Source: a virus | IMG/VR virus record: IMGVR_UViG_3300010392_001355 | Location: 1 to 35,809 of that record | Direction: 5' to 3' (one strand) | Length of the DNA: 35,809 bases | Shown: positions 1 through 9,130 of the stretch, piece by piece | Layout of the letters: every line of letters begins with the position of its first letter | Numbering within the stretch: the stretch's first letter is position 1 | Program-made: the position numbers and the translations under genes | Notes under the pieces: generated by a model | Told to the model about the DNA's origin: nothing | Database searches by the model: none | Seen by the model: only the letters and a program-made list of their open reading frames with translations

Positions 1-1341
1 AGATAGAGCGCCACGCGCTTCGGTCTGCACCTTTGCCGCCTCGGTTGCCAGTAGCTTGATGTGTTCCTCAGTCAGCTTAGCAGTTGGAATAGAGGTCCCA
101 TCTGGAAGCTGGGTCTGTGCTCGCATGTTGTCAGGCAGGCTTTGCATTTTTTCTGCGGCTGCTGCATCAGCTTTTTCTTTCCGAACCTGTGTTGAGACCT
201 CATCGTATATTTGCTCTGTTGTCATGATGCCTTCGAGTGCCTGAGCGATCTTCTCATCAGACCAGCCAATCGATTTGTAGAGCGCGTACTTCCACTCACC
301 TACGCCACCACGTACTTTTCCGTACGCTTCAGCGCGTTTCGTATCGGCAGCAGCCGACTCGGAACGAGCATCAGCCTCCTGCTGTGCAATCCTGTTCTCG
401 ATTGTCTGTTGCTCCGCAGCAGTTGCGGTAGCCTCACGACCCTGATGCCCCTGCATCGCACCAAGGCTGGCAGCGCCCATGGCTGGACCAAGCCCTTGGC
501 TAGAGTTTGCCATCAACAGTGCGCCCCACTGGAACACGAACATGCCAAGCTCTTGCCTGTTCATGCCACCCATAAATCCAGTGACCTGCTCAGTAGGGTC
601 GTCTTTACCTTTCTGCCACCACGCGACCAGAGCTTCTTTGGCGCGTTTGATTTTGCCCTTGTCTTTTTCGCCAATCCCTTCTGCTACTGTATCTACGTTA
701 GCCTCAATGGCCTTCTGATCCTGATCGGTAGGTCCAGCATTCGCCATCACCTTGGCTCCACGATCCATCAATGTTTCTGAATCAGAAACGCCATCCTTCA
801 GCTCAACTCTCATTGTTTTTATCATGGGCTTAAAGACGGAATCATTTACTATTTGACGCGCCCGTTCTTCTGTATCCATGCCCAGAGCTTTATTGATGCG
901 AGTGCCCTGCCGTCGAGCTTCCTCAGCGCTTACTCCTGCTTCCTGACCACCAAACATTTTCCCAAAGAACCCTTCGCTCCCTGAGCTGGTGTCCAGTTGT
1001 GTAAGTGTTTGGTTCGCAAGATCAACCGCTTTTGCAGAGCCAATCTCATTGACATTATTCTGATGAAACTCTTCAGGTGTACCACGGTCTTTGACCAAAT
1101 CTAAATCAACTCCCGCACCACCCTGCCGAGTGTCTGCGTTGTCGCTGGACAGGGGTGCGCCACCAACTTGCGTACTATTGCCGGGAGGTGGTGCGAGAGC
1201 TGAACCGGGTTGTCCTGACTGAGGTGGAATCATGTTTGTTCCAGCACCACCAGTCATGGACGATGGCACTCCAGTCAAAGCTGGAGATGCCGTGTTTGTT
1301 TGTTCTGGCAGTGCCCCTACCAATGGGTCTTTCATAACCAT
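1..1341 (-). CDS. Putative internal virion (DNA-ejection-type) protein, C-terminus outside window
   Basis: An open frame of 447 codons runs from ATG at 1341 off the left edge, so the C-terminus is missing. GGAG lies seven bases before ATG 1341 in the 15-base gap after the upstream gene; a second in-frame ATG at 1335 is less well placed. Residues 1-80 are rich in Pro, Gly and Thr, residues about 257-300 form a Gly/Ala/Met-rich hydrophobic stretch, and Ala/Glu-rich helix follows. I recognise no enzyme motif. Its place after another Gly/Ala-rich, Gln-rich protein and behind the tail fibre genes fits the ejection proteins of short-tailed phages, but that is inferred from context and composition only. 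Confidence 0.75.
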   Translation of the reverse strand, partial: MVMKDPLVGALPEQTNTASPALTGVPSSMTGGAGTNMIPPQSGQPGSALAPPPGNSTQVGGAPLSSDNADTRQGGAGVDLDLVKDRGTPEEFHQNNVNEIGSAKAVDLANQTLTQLDTSSGSEGFFGKMFGGQEAGVSAEEARRQGTRINKALGMDTEERARQIVNDSVFKPMIKTMRVELKDGVSDSETLMDRGAKVMANAGPTDQDQKAIEANVDTVAEGIGEKDKGKIKRAKEALVAWWQKGKDDPTEQVTGFMGGMNRQELGMFVFQWGALLMANSSQGLGPAMGAASLGAMQGHQGREATATAAEQQTIENRIAQQEADARSESAAADTKRAEAYGKVRGGVGEWKYALYKSIGWSDEKIAQALEGIMTTEQIYDEVSTQVRKEKADAAAAEKMQSLPDNMRAQTQLPDGTSIPTAKLTEEHIKLLATEAAKVQTEARGALS

Positions 1342-1356
1342 TACTAGCTCCGCTTA

Positions 1357-2343
1357 TTAGCCGCCACTACTCAGTTGATCGAGCAGGTCCATATCAAGTG
1401 GGTTCTCGAATTGTGTGGTTAAACCAAGAGCACCAGTCGGATCACCACCACCAGTAGCAGCACCAGCAGCACCACCAAGTGCTAATGATGCGCCGCCCGT
1501 ATACATCGCTCCAACAACCTGTGCGATTGCACCAATAGCTGCGGCAGCACCACCACCACTTTCTTGCTCCGTGGTCGTGCTGGTCTGGGTAGTGCTGTAG
1601 GAACCCTGAGTGCCCTCAAGAGCAGAGACAACACCCATGAGCTGTTTCCAGTCCCAGTCTCGCCCCTCAATAAATTGCATGTAATCGAAATCAGCAAGCG
1701 CCTGCTGGATATTGCGATCAGTGGCACCTGTCGTCATAAGCGTGGAGATGTCAGTGACTGCTGAGCTTTGAGCCGCAGTACCGAGCTGCTGAAATCTTCC
1801 AGCTGCCATCAGGTCGCGAGCACGCTCATCACCGAACATCTGAGCACCGAACTCGTACGCAGCGGCATAGCCTTTGCCATACAAATCTTCGACACCTTGC
1901 AGGGTGTTCTTCCGTGCCTCAGACTGAGCCAGAGCGGCTCTACTCCCACCAAAGGCATTCATGGATGCTGCCCTGCCCTCAAGCGCACTAATGTCTCTTG
2001 CGCCCTGCTCTCGTATCTCACGAGCTGCCGGGTCCAGTGCGCCTTTGATGTATGGGTTTATGAATTTGGATTGATCTGCATCAGCCCATGACGTAGCACC
2101 ACGATCAGCGTACGACTCAGCCTTGTCGTAATAAGGCTGAGCTATGCCAACACTGTCGCGAGCCAGCTCCATGCCCATCCGTTCGTTCTCAGACAGACCT
2201 GCTATACGCTCACCCGTATAGGCTTCATACTCTTTGGTGCCAATCCTTCTACCGATCTGATTGGCAAGCTGTGCGTTGCCCTCAACCCACGACGGTGGCT
2301 TGTACGTTTGTGTCTGATCGGTTGTCTTCTTTTTGCCGCCCAC
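1357..2343 (-). CDS. Putative internal virion / ejection-type protein
   Basis: A 328-residue protein. I chose GTG 2343 because AGGAG stands eight bases upstream; GTG 2370 in the same frame would add nine residues but has no clear ribosome site. The N-terminus is Lys/Thr-rich, the middle (about 70-235) is helical and rich in Ala, Arg and Gln, and residues about 261-300 are an almost pure Gly/Ala/Val hydrophobic segment that could insert in a membrane. There is no catalytic motif. Its first bases overlap the end of the acetyltransferase gene by about 62 bases. Composition and position after the fibre genes suggest a virion protein ejected with DNA; function is inferred. Confidence 0.75.
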   Translation of the reverse strand: MGGKKKTTDQTQTYKPPSWVEGNAQLANQIGRRIGTKEYEAYTGERIAGLSENERMGMELARDSVGIAQPYYDKAESYADRGATSWADADQSKFINPYIKGALDPAAREIREQGARDISALEGRAASMNAFGGSRAALAQSEARKNTLQGVEDLYGKGYAAAYEFGAQMFGDERARDLMAAGRFQQLGTAAQSSAVTDISTLMTTGATDRNIQQALADFDYMQFIEGRDWDWKQLMGVVSALEGTQGSYSTTQTSTTTEQESGGGAAAAIGAIAQVVGAMYTGGASLALGGAAGAATGGGDPTGALGLTTQFENPLDMDLLDQLSSGG

Positions 2344-2794
2344 TGGCTTCACTCCTGATGAAGTCGCCACCGAGATATTGATAACCGTGATGTCGGAACA
2401 TCTTATCTTTCAAGATGACCCTCGCATCAGCAGCCGATACCCCGGCAACTATCGGTGCATCATGTTCGTCTGCGTGAGCGTGGGTGGCTGTCAACAGCGC
2501 CTCAAATGCTCCACCTTTCCGAAACTTGTTCTGCACATAGAGCCACTCCAAGTACATGTACCACTTGGGTGACCATGGAAACTGATAATTGGTGAGAGCC
2601 AGTGTCCCAACCAGTCTGCCAGACACATCGGCTACAAGAACGTAGCCCTCTTCTAGGGTCCGTGTTATCCATCGAAGTCCGATGGTGTGATCGACTGGTG
2701 GGTAAGCGCTACCTTCCTCGTGGCACTCGATCAAGAGTCGAGCGATGTTGGAAGCGTCTAAGGGCTTAGCCTGTCTGATCTTTATGGTGGTCAT
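2282..2794 (-). CDS. GNAT-family N-acetyltransferase
   Basis: A 170-residue protein starting at ATG 2794, one base after the preceding TAG, with a G-rich ribosome site (AGGGGG) just upstream. It has the GNAT layout: N-terminal strand with IKIRQAKPLD, a central GRLVGTLALT strand pair, then LEWLYVQNKFRKGGAFEALL, which matches the acetyl-CoA-binding motif A (a basic residue followed by glycines at the start of a helix), and a C-terminal DKMFRHHGYQYLGG like motif B. GNAT enzymes move an acetyl group from acetyl-CoA to an amine; the substrate is unknown. The last 25 residues look poorly folded and overlap the next gene. Stray GNAT genes occur in many phage late regions. Confidence 0.85.
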   Translation of the reverse strand: MTTIKIRQAKPLDASNIARLLIECHEEGSAYPPVDHTIGLRWITRTLEEGYVLVADVSGRLVGTLALTNYQFPWSPKWYMYLEWLYVQNKFRKGGAFEALLTATHAHADEHDAPIVAGVSAADARVILKDKMFRHHGYQYLGGDFIRSEASGRQKEDNRSDTNVQATVVG

Positions 2795-2795
2795 T

Positions 2796-2918
2796 CTACC
2801 CCCTTTTGGTAAGTTTTTGCCACTGTGTGATAATTTGCTGGCGAAGCCAGTCCTCGTACTTGGGTGGAAGCAGCATAATGACCGCTGCCCCAACCAGTAA
2901 TCCTGTCCAAAAATTCAT
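2796..2918 (-). CDS. Small single-pass membrane protein (holin-like candidate)
   Basis: A 40-residue gene. ATG 2918 follows AGGAG at six bases, a strong ribosome site. Residues 3-18 (FWTGLLVGAAVIMLLP) form one membrane segment, followed by a short amphipathic tail with both charges (KYEDWLRQQ) and a basic end. It ends two bases before the acetyltransferase start, so the two are probably co-translated. Size and shape would suit a tiny holin or a membrane anchor, but no lysozyme-like gene is visible beside it, so lysis function is only a guess. Confidence 0.65.
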   Translation of the reverse strand: MNFWTGLLVGAAVIMLLPPKYEDWLRQQIITQWQKLTKRG

Positions 2919-2927
2919 ATCGTTCTC

Positions 2928-3695
2928 CTAGTTGTCTATCAACATTCCGCTCAAGATGGCTGTCGTGTCAGTCGCCGCTGCCGAAGCCACTCCTTGCAAT
3001 CTGACGTGCGTCCCTGCCACAAGCCCAACCATGCCAGTGATGGGTATGGTAGCAACCCCACCAGCGTCGAAACCAAAGATATCCTTGGTGAACCAGATAG
3101 CTCCATCTGGTCCGGTCTCAATAAAAACTTCTACTGCCGCAGCTGCGGTAGTCGCATTGACCACGAGCTGTTGCAGGTAAAGCGTCTTCGCGTTTGGCAC
3201 AACGTAGTACGCCGATAGTCCGTTGTTGTGTCCGATGTCACCGGAAAAATACTTTGTCGCGGGAACGCCTGCGGTGAAGGTGCCGTTGCCTACCCAGATG
3301 ACTCCCTCATTTGAGCCAGTGGAACCCCAAGTCAGCCCATCCCAGCCAAGCACTGCTGAGTAGGTAAGGCCGCTGACAACCTCGGTATTGCCATTCATCA
3401 GGATCGTCTCTGATTGTGCGTCACCACTCGAATCCAAACCATGCAATGTTAGTGACCTCAGACCTGTGCCAGTCGTATCAACGTCTTGTGTGTTCTCTGT
3501 AGATGCAACATCAACAGTTGCTGGTGTAGCGTCCAGATCGCTCTGATCAATATCGGTCGTGTCCAGCGTAGGTGCCACGGTCGTCCGGGTTGTGCCGAGG
3601 TCTTCATTGTGACCGCTGATGTCAATCATTGAGCGACCCGCGATATTGCCAAGCCGAACCTCAATGTTGTAATCGCTAAAAGGGGAGTAAGACAT
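2928..3695 (-). CDS. Beta-rich virion structural protein
   Basis: A 255-residue protein. ATG 3695 overlaps the stop of the giant fibre gene (TAATG) and has GGAG nine bases upstream; a TTG at 3710 would add five residues and is less likely. The sequence is rich in Thr, Gly, Val and Ala with few Cys or Lys, and has the strand-turn-strand look of phage surface proteins. The N-terminal part (about 8-30, NIEVRLGNIAGRSMIDISG) resembles a conserved opening of structural proteins in marine phages as I remember it. Translational coupling to the fibre gene suggests it is part of the fibre or baseplate, but no defined fold can be named. Confidence 0.75.
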   Translation of the reverse strand: MSYSPFSDYNIEVRLGNIAGRSMIDISGHNEDLGTTRTTVAPTLDTTDIDQSDLDATPATVDVASTENTQDVDTTGTGLRSLTLHGLDSSGDAQSETILMNGNTEVVSGLTYSAVLGWDGLTWGSTGSNEGVIWVGNGTFTAGVPATKYFSGDIGHNNGLSAYYVVPNAKTLYLQQLVVNATTAAAAVEVFIETGPDGAIWFTKDIFGFDAGGVATIPITGMVGLVAGTHVRLQGVASAAATDTTAILSGMLIDN

Positions 3696-6600
3696 TAGAT
3701 GATGCTCCAAGATGTTCCGTCCGAGATCAGCATAACTGATTCGTACTGTCTGTTCAGGGTGATGGTGAGAGCGCCATCGATCAACTCACTCCCATCACCA
3801 TCAATAACCACACTGGCTGTCGTGCCGAGTTTCTTGATGTGATACATCGTGCTTGCCGTCACTGCGGTTGGTAGCGTCACGGTAACCGTCGCTGCTGCCG
3901 TGTCGTCATCGACCAAGATCACATGCTCATCAGCTGCCACGTGTGTGGTCGTGATGACGGTCGTCACGTTCGCATTAAGTTTTCCGAGGAACTCTAAATC
4001 ACCAGTGACCTGAGTTGTAAACCCATCAATCTGTGTCACTACGGCTGGGTCACCAACAATATAAGTACTGGGTGCAGCGGCTGGAGTCCCAAGCAGGGAT
4101 GCTGCTACTGGCGGCGTGAAAGCAGATGTATACCGAGCTACTCCCTTCGTTATGCGGAAGTCGTCAAACCACCCGTTCATAGGGGCGGTGCCCGCGTCGT
4201 GGGAGCCAATGAACAGGGCAGCGGTAGAGTTGTGATATGTCACAGCATTTGCAACGGTGAGAAGTAGTGCGCCGTCAACAAAAAGTCGCAGGTCGTTGCT
4301 CGCATCGCGAGTTGCCGCGATGTGATACCACGTCCCTCCCACAGGATTCCACGCTACCTGTTCATCAGCGTATGTCCCAGCCGCGCCGCTGGTCGTCCAC
4401 GCGAACGTAAGCAAATTGTTAGTCAGGAACAAGAGCCAACCTAGTTGATTACCAGCGGCTGCCCACGGACCCATCATATCCATTGATGCCGTGCCGGGGT
4501 CGCCGTTGTAGCGAACCCAACCTTCAACTGTGAACTCCCCAGCAGCTAAATCAAAGTCACTAGAGTTCGGGAACGTAACCCAGTCGCCAGTTCCATCGAG
4601 CAACAACGACGCAGTGCCGAACTGTGATTGGGCTGTATCGAGCTGTGCGTTATCTACAAAGGTCGCTACGCGAGCGCCATCATCTATTGACGTATAGGTT
4701 GTTGCAGCATCCGTACCATCAAAATCTGCTAACAGTGAAACACTAGCCCAGTCTGAATCTTCAGCTGGATATGCTTCTGTTGGTGCGGTGAAGTTTGCGG
4801 TGTATCGAGCTACGCCTTTCGTTACGCGAATATTGTCCAACCAACCATTAAAGTCTTGTACTAAACTGGGCGCAAAGATGCCTCCGATTGTGAATGGCTG
4901 GGTTACCGTAAATATAGTGCCAGTGTCTGCTATCTCAGTTCCTAACTGGACTCCATCAACAAAGTGATACAGGAAACCACCAGTCCTAGTAGCAGCAAGG
5001 TGATACCACTGCTCGCCAACGGGGTTCCATGCTTGGTCCCTTGAAACGACATCCGCGCCAGTTGTTGAATATCCAAATCGCAGATTATTATTTGTAATCG
5101 CAAACGACCACGAGGCTTGACTGCCCGTAGATAGGTACTTATTAAAGAACTGATGATCGCCAGTGCCGGGGTCGCCGTTAAAACGCACATGACATTCAAC
5201 CGTGAAGTCACCACTTCCCAAATCCATATCTGTTGATTGCGGGAACTGGATGTAATCATCAGTGCCATCAAACAACGCTGACGCTGTGCCAAACTTAAAT
5301 TGCGCCGTATCAATTTGCGCTTGATTGAAAAAAGACGATACCAATTCTGGGTGGGCTTGATCTATGGCAGCTGTCGCTGTGTCGGCACCCTCAAAATCCA
5401 ACAGTATGGAGACGCTACTCCAGTCGGAGTCTCCTGCGGCTACCCCCGGAACAAGAGCTGCCACCTCATTGGCATCTATGTTGATGGCTGCTACAACACT
5501 GAGAGACACATCGCTTTGAAAAGAAGCCTCACCAGCGACATCCAAAACGTCATCAAAATCAACCGCACCAGTAACACCAAGAGTGGTGTTAAATGTACCT
5601 GCCGCATCGACGTTCAGTGTGCTATCGAAGTCAACCGCACCCTGTGCGTTCAGTGTGTCGGAAAGTACAACTGCACCATCAACATCCAGCGTACCCGCAA
5701 TAGTCGCATCACCCTCGATACTCGTGAGTGCTGACGTGATCTTTGTTATCAGTCCGTCAATCTGCGTAGTGTAAGCAGGATCGCCAACATAGAACGTCGT
5801 GGGGTCGTTCTGAACAGTCTTGGTATACTCGCAAATCTTTGGGTCAGTGGAAGAGTCACGTGAGATGAAAATCCTGTTTCCGTCTTGCGATATATGTATT
5901 TGATTCCAGAGACCAAACCCAGAATCTGTCTGGACATTCCTACTACCAGTCCATGTGATTGTCGTGACATCGAAAGGCACGGTCATTTTCGCGATATAGA
6001 AAATGGTGGTGTACAGCGCAATAAGCGTCAGTCCATCTTCTGAAATAGTAAAGTCATCTATCACATTGCCCGGAGCGCCAGACATGTTGTCGTAACGCTG
6101 ATTGGACGCAAGTGTATAGCTGGTAATATCGTAGGCAGTGCTGAGGTCGAACATCCTCAACTCATAGATGCTGCCAGCCGCTTCACCAACACCGCAGAGC
6201 TTGGTGCCATCGCGTGACATCCAGTACCCACTCTCACCTACAGTCGGGAAACCAAGAGCCGAATTAAGCACCGTAGCATTTGCTGCCACAGAGCCGTTAA
6301 TCACGTACGCCGAGGAACTGGTATAAGTCTCAACGCTATTACCAGAAGCCAGCTGAACCATGTACTGAAGGCCGCTTTCAATCCACCTCCCTGTGTACCA
6401 AGGATTGGTTAAGGAGTCAGCTGCCCCGTCGCTTGTCGCATTCGAGAAATCATATGCAGTGGTCAGCGTGTAGCTACGCATAACATCTTCGGTGTTATTG
6501 CCCATGATGCAATGAAGCCCATCATCGGACAGGTCAAATACATCTATACCATTGGCTACGTCCTGCGCGATGCCTGTAGATTCAAGTGCCGCTGTGTCAT

Positions 6601-9130
6601 GGGTAACTGCTACGTATGTCCAATCAGTGTCTGGGTCGGTTCCCCAGATGCTCGAAATAGTAGCGAAGTCGCCAGCAAATATAAGCATCTCCACATCTTC
6701 TGCGGCAGGATTCTCCCAATTGATACCAACGTCATTTTTCAGCCCTACGAGCGTACCGTCGATGTCTGTTCTGTACGCTGGGTCACCCATAGTCCAAGCT
6801 GTAGCGCCCGGTCCACCCTCTACGCCGCCTGCTGAAAGCCATAGGTTCGTGTCATTGTTCGCTGAGTTGTTGTCCCAGCGCTGCTGCAAGATCAGGACGG
6901 TACTATCAGGTGATACGTCAAACCCTTCCGTATTGCCACCAGCGCCAGTTCTGGTATTGACTATCCCAATAGCACCGAACGAAAGGGTGGTTATATCGAA
7001 GGGTGTGGTGGCAACATACTCATCCATCTTCGTGGCATGTAAGACGTACAGCAACAAACCATCAGGTGACCACAAAAACTCAGTAATGTTTGTGCCACTG
7101 ACAATTTCATCATTAGTCTCCGTGCCAGTGCTTAGGTCGAACGGAGCTGTCATGGTGATTTCTTTAATGCTCGGACCGACGTTGTACCATAGGGTCAACC
7201 CGTCATCAGAGACAGTTACACCTTTAGGTGTTCCAACGACAGAGAACCCATAGTTTTTTGTTGCTAAATCACCGGATACGGGATTCCATGCAGTACCTGT
7301 GTTGCGGCGTTCTTGTATTTCAAGCGTGGTTCCACCAACCGCCATATAGACAGACCTGCCTTCATCAGCAAAGCAAAAGCCCCACGTGTCAGACTCATTT
7401 AATACTTGTACTGGACTAGCGTTCTCCGGTCTGTAGGGAACGCTATATGTGACCCCGGCTCGCCATATGCCACCAGCAGCAGCATTATTCAAGCAAGCTG
7501 TATACCCGGCAGTGCCGTCACCATTGAATTTGAAACCAGATGTTTCTGTCTGCGGAAATTCAGTGCTGCTGTCCCAACTAAAGGTACTAATAGCAGGCCA
7601 ACTACCAATAACTGCTGGCAGGTCTCCGAAAATAAGTAACTCAATGTCATCACCAGTAGAATTTTCCCAGTCGATGCCAATGGAATTCTTGAGTCCTATG
7701 AGGGTGCCATCGATATCTGTTCTGTACGCTGGGTCGCCAACAGTAAATCCTGCCGCTCCAGCTCCAAAACCGAACGCCTCAGTGGGTGGAGTAAAGTTCG
7801 CTGTATATCTGGCAGATTTAGTTATCCTGAGATCATCTATCCAACCATTATGGTATTCAGCTAACCCTGACCCGGTAGAGGCGACACCAATGTAAAACAG
7901 CCCCGTAGTGGCATGAAGGGAATCTGTTGATATATTGACTGTAGCACCCTGCTGAACTCCATCAACAAACAACCTCAGATCAGCGCCAGATCGACATGCA
8001 GCAATGTGATACCACTGATCATCGTCAGGGAACCATGAGCGAGTAGTATTGGTAGTTGAGGTGCCATTTGTTGAATAAATAAAACGCAAAGTTGCATCAT
8101 GAAAACCAAACAAATAGGATCGTTGGCTTACCCCATTAGCGTCCCAAAAACCACATAGCGTATGCTTTGACCCACCACCGGGAACTAACTCGAAACGTAT
8201 CCAGCCTTCGATTGTAAAATCACCATCCGCAAGTTGCAGACCTGCGTCATTCGGGATAGTGATGTACCCCGGACCCGGTGACCCACCAACCTCATCAAAG
8301 AATGCTGAAGCGGTGCCATACTTGATAATTGAAGTATCGAGAGATACATCATCAACAAAAGTTAAGGTGTAATTATTAACAGATAGGTCGGGTGCTGTAG
8401 TCGCCCCATTGTCTCCATCAAACGGAACGAGAAGCGCAACATTAGCGTAATCAGGATCGCTGCCAGTTGTTTCCGAAAATACTACGAACTCTATAGAGTC
8501 GAAAGTCTCATTCTGCCAGTTGATTGAGTAATCGTTTGCTAGTTGTAGATACCCCTCGTACGGGTTCCACTTCAGCAGGCTTGCGGTGTCGTGCCAGTTC
8601 TCGCCGTCATCGTTATACAGCATGTCGAAAGCTGTCTGCGTGGTGAGGTCTGTGTCGGTAAGCTCAAGAAGAGTATCAACGCCACCACCAATAGAACCTA
8701 CATCCTGCGATTCCCATCGGTTGTTTGCTTCGACCCACGTGAGTACCTGATCGTCTGTTGGGGTTGGCACATGGACATCAGTCAGTTCGCCAAGGGCTAA
8801 TGACCCACCAGCTGTTCCGGGTAAGAACTCATCACCATCCCAGATAAGACTCTGACCAACAGAGGGTGAGCCATTAACGTCAGTAAGGTCGAAAATGCTT
8901 GACGGCACACTCAGGTCGGTGATGTCAGCTTCAACATGCGTGTGAATTATCGGCGCATAGATAGCGTCAAGGTCGTCGGCAAACTCAGTGTCAGGAATAA
9001 CGGATTCTTCGTTTTCCAACGACTGAAAACGATATTCGAGAGCAGCCACAAGCTGCCGCATGTCATACGGCTTGATGGGTTCCTCTATCCGAAAGGAAGG
9101 AAACGCTACTCGCTGTTTGTTCCGACTCAT
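3695..9130 (-). CDS. Giant modular tail fibre protein with LamG-like and propeller-like modules (1811 aa)
   Basis: The largest gene in the window, starting at ATG 9130 inside the stop of the nozzle-like gene (ATGA). Residues 1-60 (RIEEPIKPYDMRQLVAALEY) look like a virion-attachment end. LamG/concanavalin-like modules lie at about 228-452, 1235-1455 and 1460-1672, each with the signatures DFTIEGWIRF, WYHIAA, LRLFVDG and a closing DDLRITK...YTANFTPP. Two blocks (about 580-770 and 830-1105) carry repeated SxDGxxL strands like beta-propeller blades. Four GDPA...IDG linkers occur near 465, 781, 1116 and 1692. The end (about 1700-1811) is a VTVTLPTAV...SDGTSW domain common at phage fibre tips. LamG folds usually bind glycans or proteins, so receptor or polysaccharide binding is inferred. 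Confidence 0.9.
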   Translation of the reverse strand: MSRNKQRVAFPSFRIEEPIKPYDMRQLVAALEYRFQSLENEESVIPDTEFADDLDAIYAPIIHTHVEADITDLSVPSSIFDLTDVNGSPSVGQSLIWDGDEFLPGTAGGSLALGELTDVHVPTPTDDQVLTWVEANNRWESQDVGSIGGGVDTLLELTDTDLTTQTAFDMLYNDDGENWHDTASLLKWNPYEGYLQLANDYSINWQNETFDSIEFVVFSETTGSDPDYANVALLVPFDGDNGATTAPDLSVNNYTLTFVDDVSLDTSIIKYGTASAFFDEVGGSPGPGYITIPNDAGLQLADGDFTIEGWIRFELVPGGGSKHTLCGFWDANGVSQRSYLFGFHDATLRFIYSTNGTSTTNTTRSWFPDDDQWYHIAACRSGADLRLFVDGVQQGATVNISTDSLHATTGLFYIGVASTGSGLAEYHNGWIDDLRITKSARYTANFTPPTEAFGFGAGAAGFTVGDPAYRTDIDGTLIGLKNSIGIDWENSTGDDIELLIFGDLPAVIGSWPAISTFSWDSSTEFPQTETSGFKFNGDGTAGYTACLNNAAAGGIWRAGVTYSVPYRPENASPVQVLNESDTWGFCFADEGRSVYMAVGGTTLEIQERRNTGTAWNPVSGDLATKNYGFSVVGTPKGVTVSDDGLTLWYNVGPSIKEITMTAPFDLSTGTETNDEIVSGTNITEFLWSPDGLLLYVLHATKMDEYVATTPFDITTLSFGAIGIVNTRTGAGGNTEGFDVSPDSTVLILQQRWDNNSANNDTNLWLSAGGVEGGPGATAWTMGDPAYRTDIDGTLVGLKNDVGINWENPAAEDVEMLIFAGDFATISSIWGTDPDTDWTYVAVTHDTAALESTGIAQDVANGIDVFDLSDDGLHCIMGNNTEDVMRSYTLTTAYDFSNATSDGAADSLTNPWYTGRWIESGLQYMVQLASGNSVETYTSSSAYVINGSVAANATVLNSALGFPTVGESGYWMSRDGTKLCGVGEAAGSIYELRMFDLSTAYDITSYTLASNQRYDNMSGAPGNVIDDFTISEDGLTLIALYTTIFYIAKMTVPFDVTTITWTGSRNVQTDSGFGLWNQIHISQDGNRIFISRDSSTDPKICEYTKTVQNDPTTFYVGDPAYTTQIDGLITKITSALTSIEGDATIAGTLDVDGAVVLSDTLNAQGAVDFDSTLNVDAAGTFNTTLGVTGAVDFDDVLDVAGEASFQSDVSLSVVAAINIDANEVAALVPGVAAGDSDWSSVSILLDFEGADTATAAIDQAHPELVSSFFNQAQIDTAQFKFGTASALFDGTDDYIQFPQSTDMDLGSGDFTVECHVRFNGDPGTGDHQFFNKYLSTGSQASWSFAITNNNLRFGYSTTGADVVSRDQAWNPVGEQWYHLAATRTGGFLYHFVDGVQLGTEIADTGTIFTVTQPFTIGGIFAPSLVQDFNGWLDNIRVTKGVARYTANFTAPTEAYPAEDSDWASVSLLADFDGTDAATTYTSIDDGARVATFVDNAQLDTAQSQFGTASLLLDGTGDWVTFPNSSDFDLAAGEFTVEGWVRYNGDPGTASMDMMGPWAAAGNQLGWLLFLTNNLLTFAWTTSGAAGTYADEQVAWNPVGGTWYHIAATRDASNDLRLFVDGALLLTVANAVTYHNSTAALFIGSHDAGTAPMNGWFDDFRITKGVARYTSAFTPPVAASLLGTPAAAPSTYIVGDPAVVTQIDGFTTQVTGDLEFLGKLNANVTTVITTTHVAADEHVILVDDDTAAATVTVTLPTAVTASTMYHIKKLGTTASVVIDGDGSELIDGALTITLNRQYESVMLISDGTSWSII
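6700..6789 (-). repeat. Fibre-gene direct repeat, copy 2 (GDPAYRTDIDG linker)
   Basis: This stretch encodes the second GDPAYRTDIDGTL linker of the fibre (near residue 781) and the following GLKN...WEN segment. Its core at 6760-6787 matches 7711-7738 in about 26 of 28 bases, so the similarity is visible in DNA as well as protein. It marks a recent or actively homogenised internal duplication that joins propeller-like and LamG modules. Confidence 0.7.
7650..7740 (-). repeat. Fibre-gene direct repeat, copy 1 (GDPAYRTDIDG linker)
   Basis: This encodes the first GDPAYRTDIDGTL linker (near residue 465), directly after LamG module 1. The protein segment that follows (GLKNSIGIDWEN) is nearly the same as in copy 2 (GLKNDVGINWEN). 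Two more diverged copies of the GDPA...IDG motif lie near residues 1116 and 1692. The linkers separate folded modules and are natural places for module exchange by homologous recombination. Confidence 0.7.

Noticed and set aside
211-780. Open frame of 189 codons on the plus strand near the left edge
   Set aside because: It opposes the long continuous minus-strand frame that runs off the window edge; composition (many Cys, Phe, Ser, His) is that of a shadow.
6552-7253. Open frame of 233 codons on the plus strand inside the giant fibre gene
   Set aside because: It lies antisense to a clear coding frame with LamG and propeller-like motifs, has no ribosome site that I can see and reads as a shadow rich in Ser, Pro and Val.
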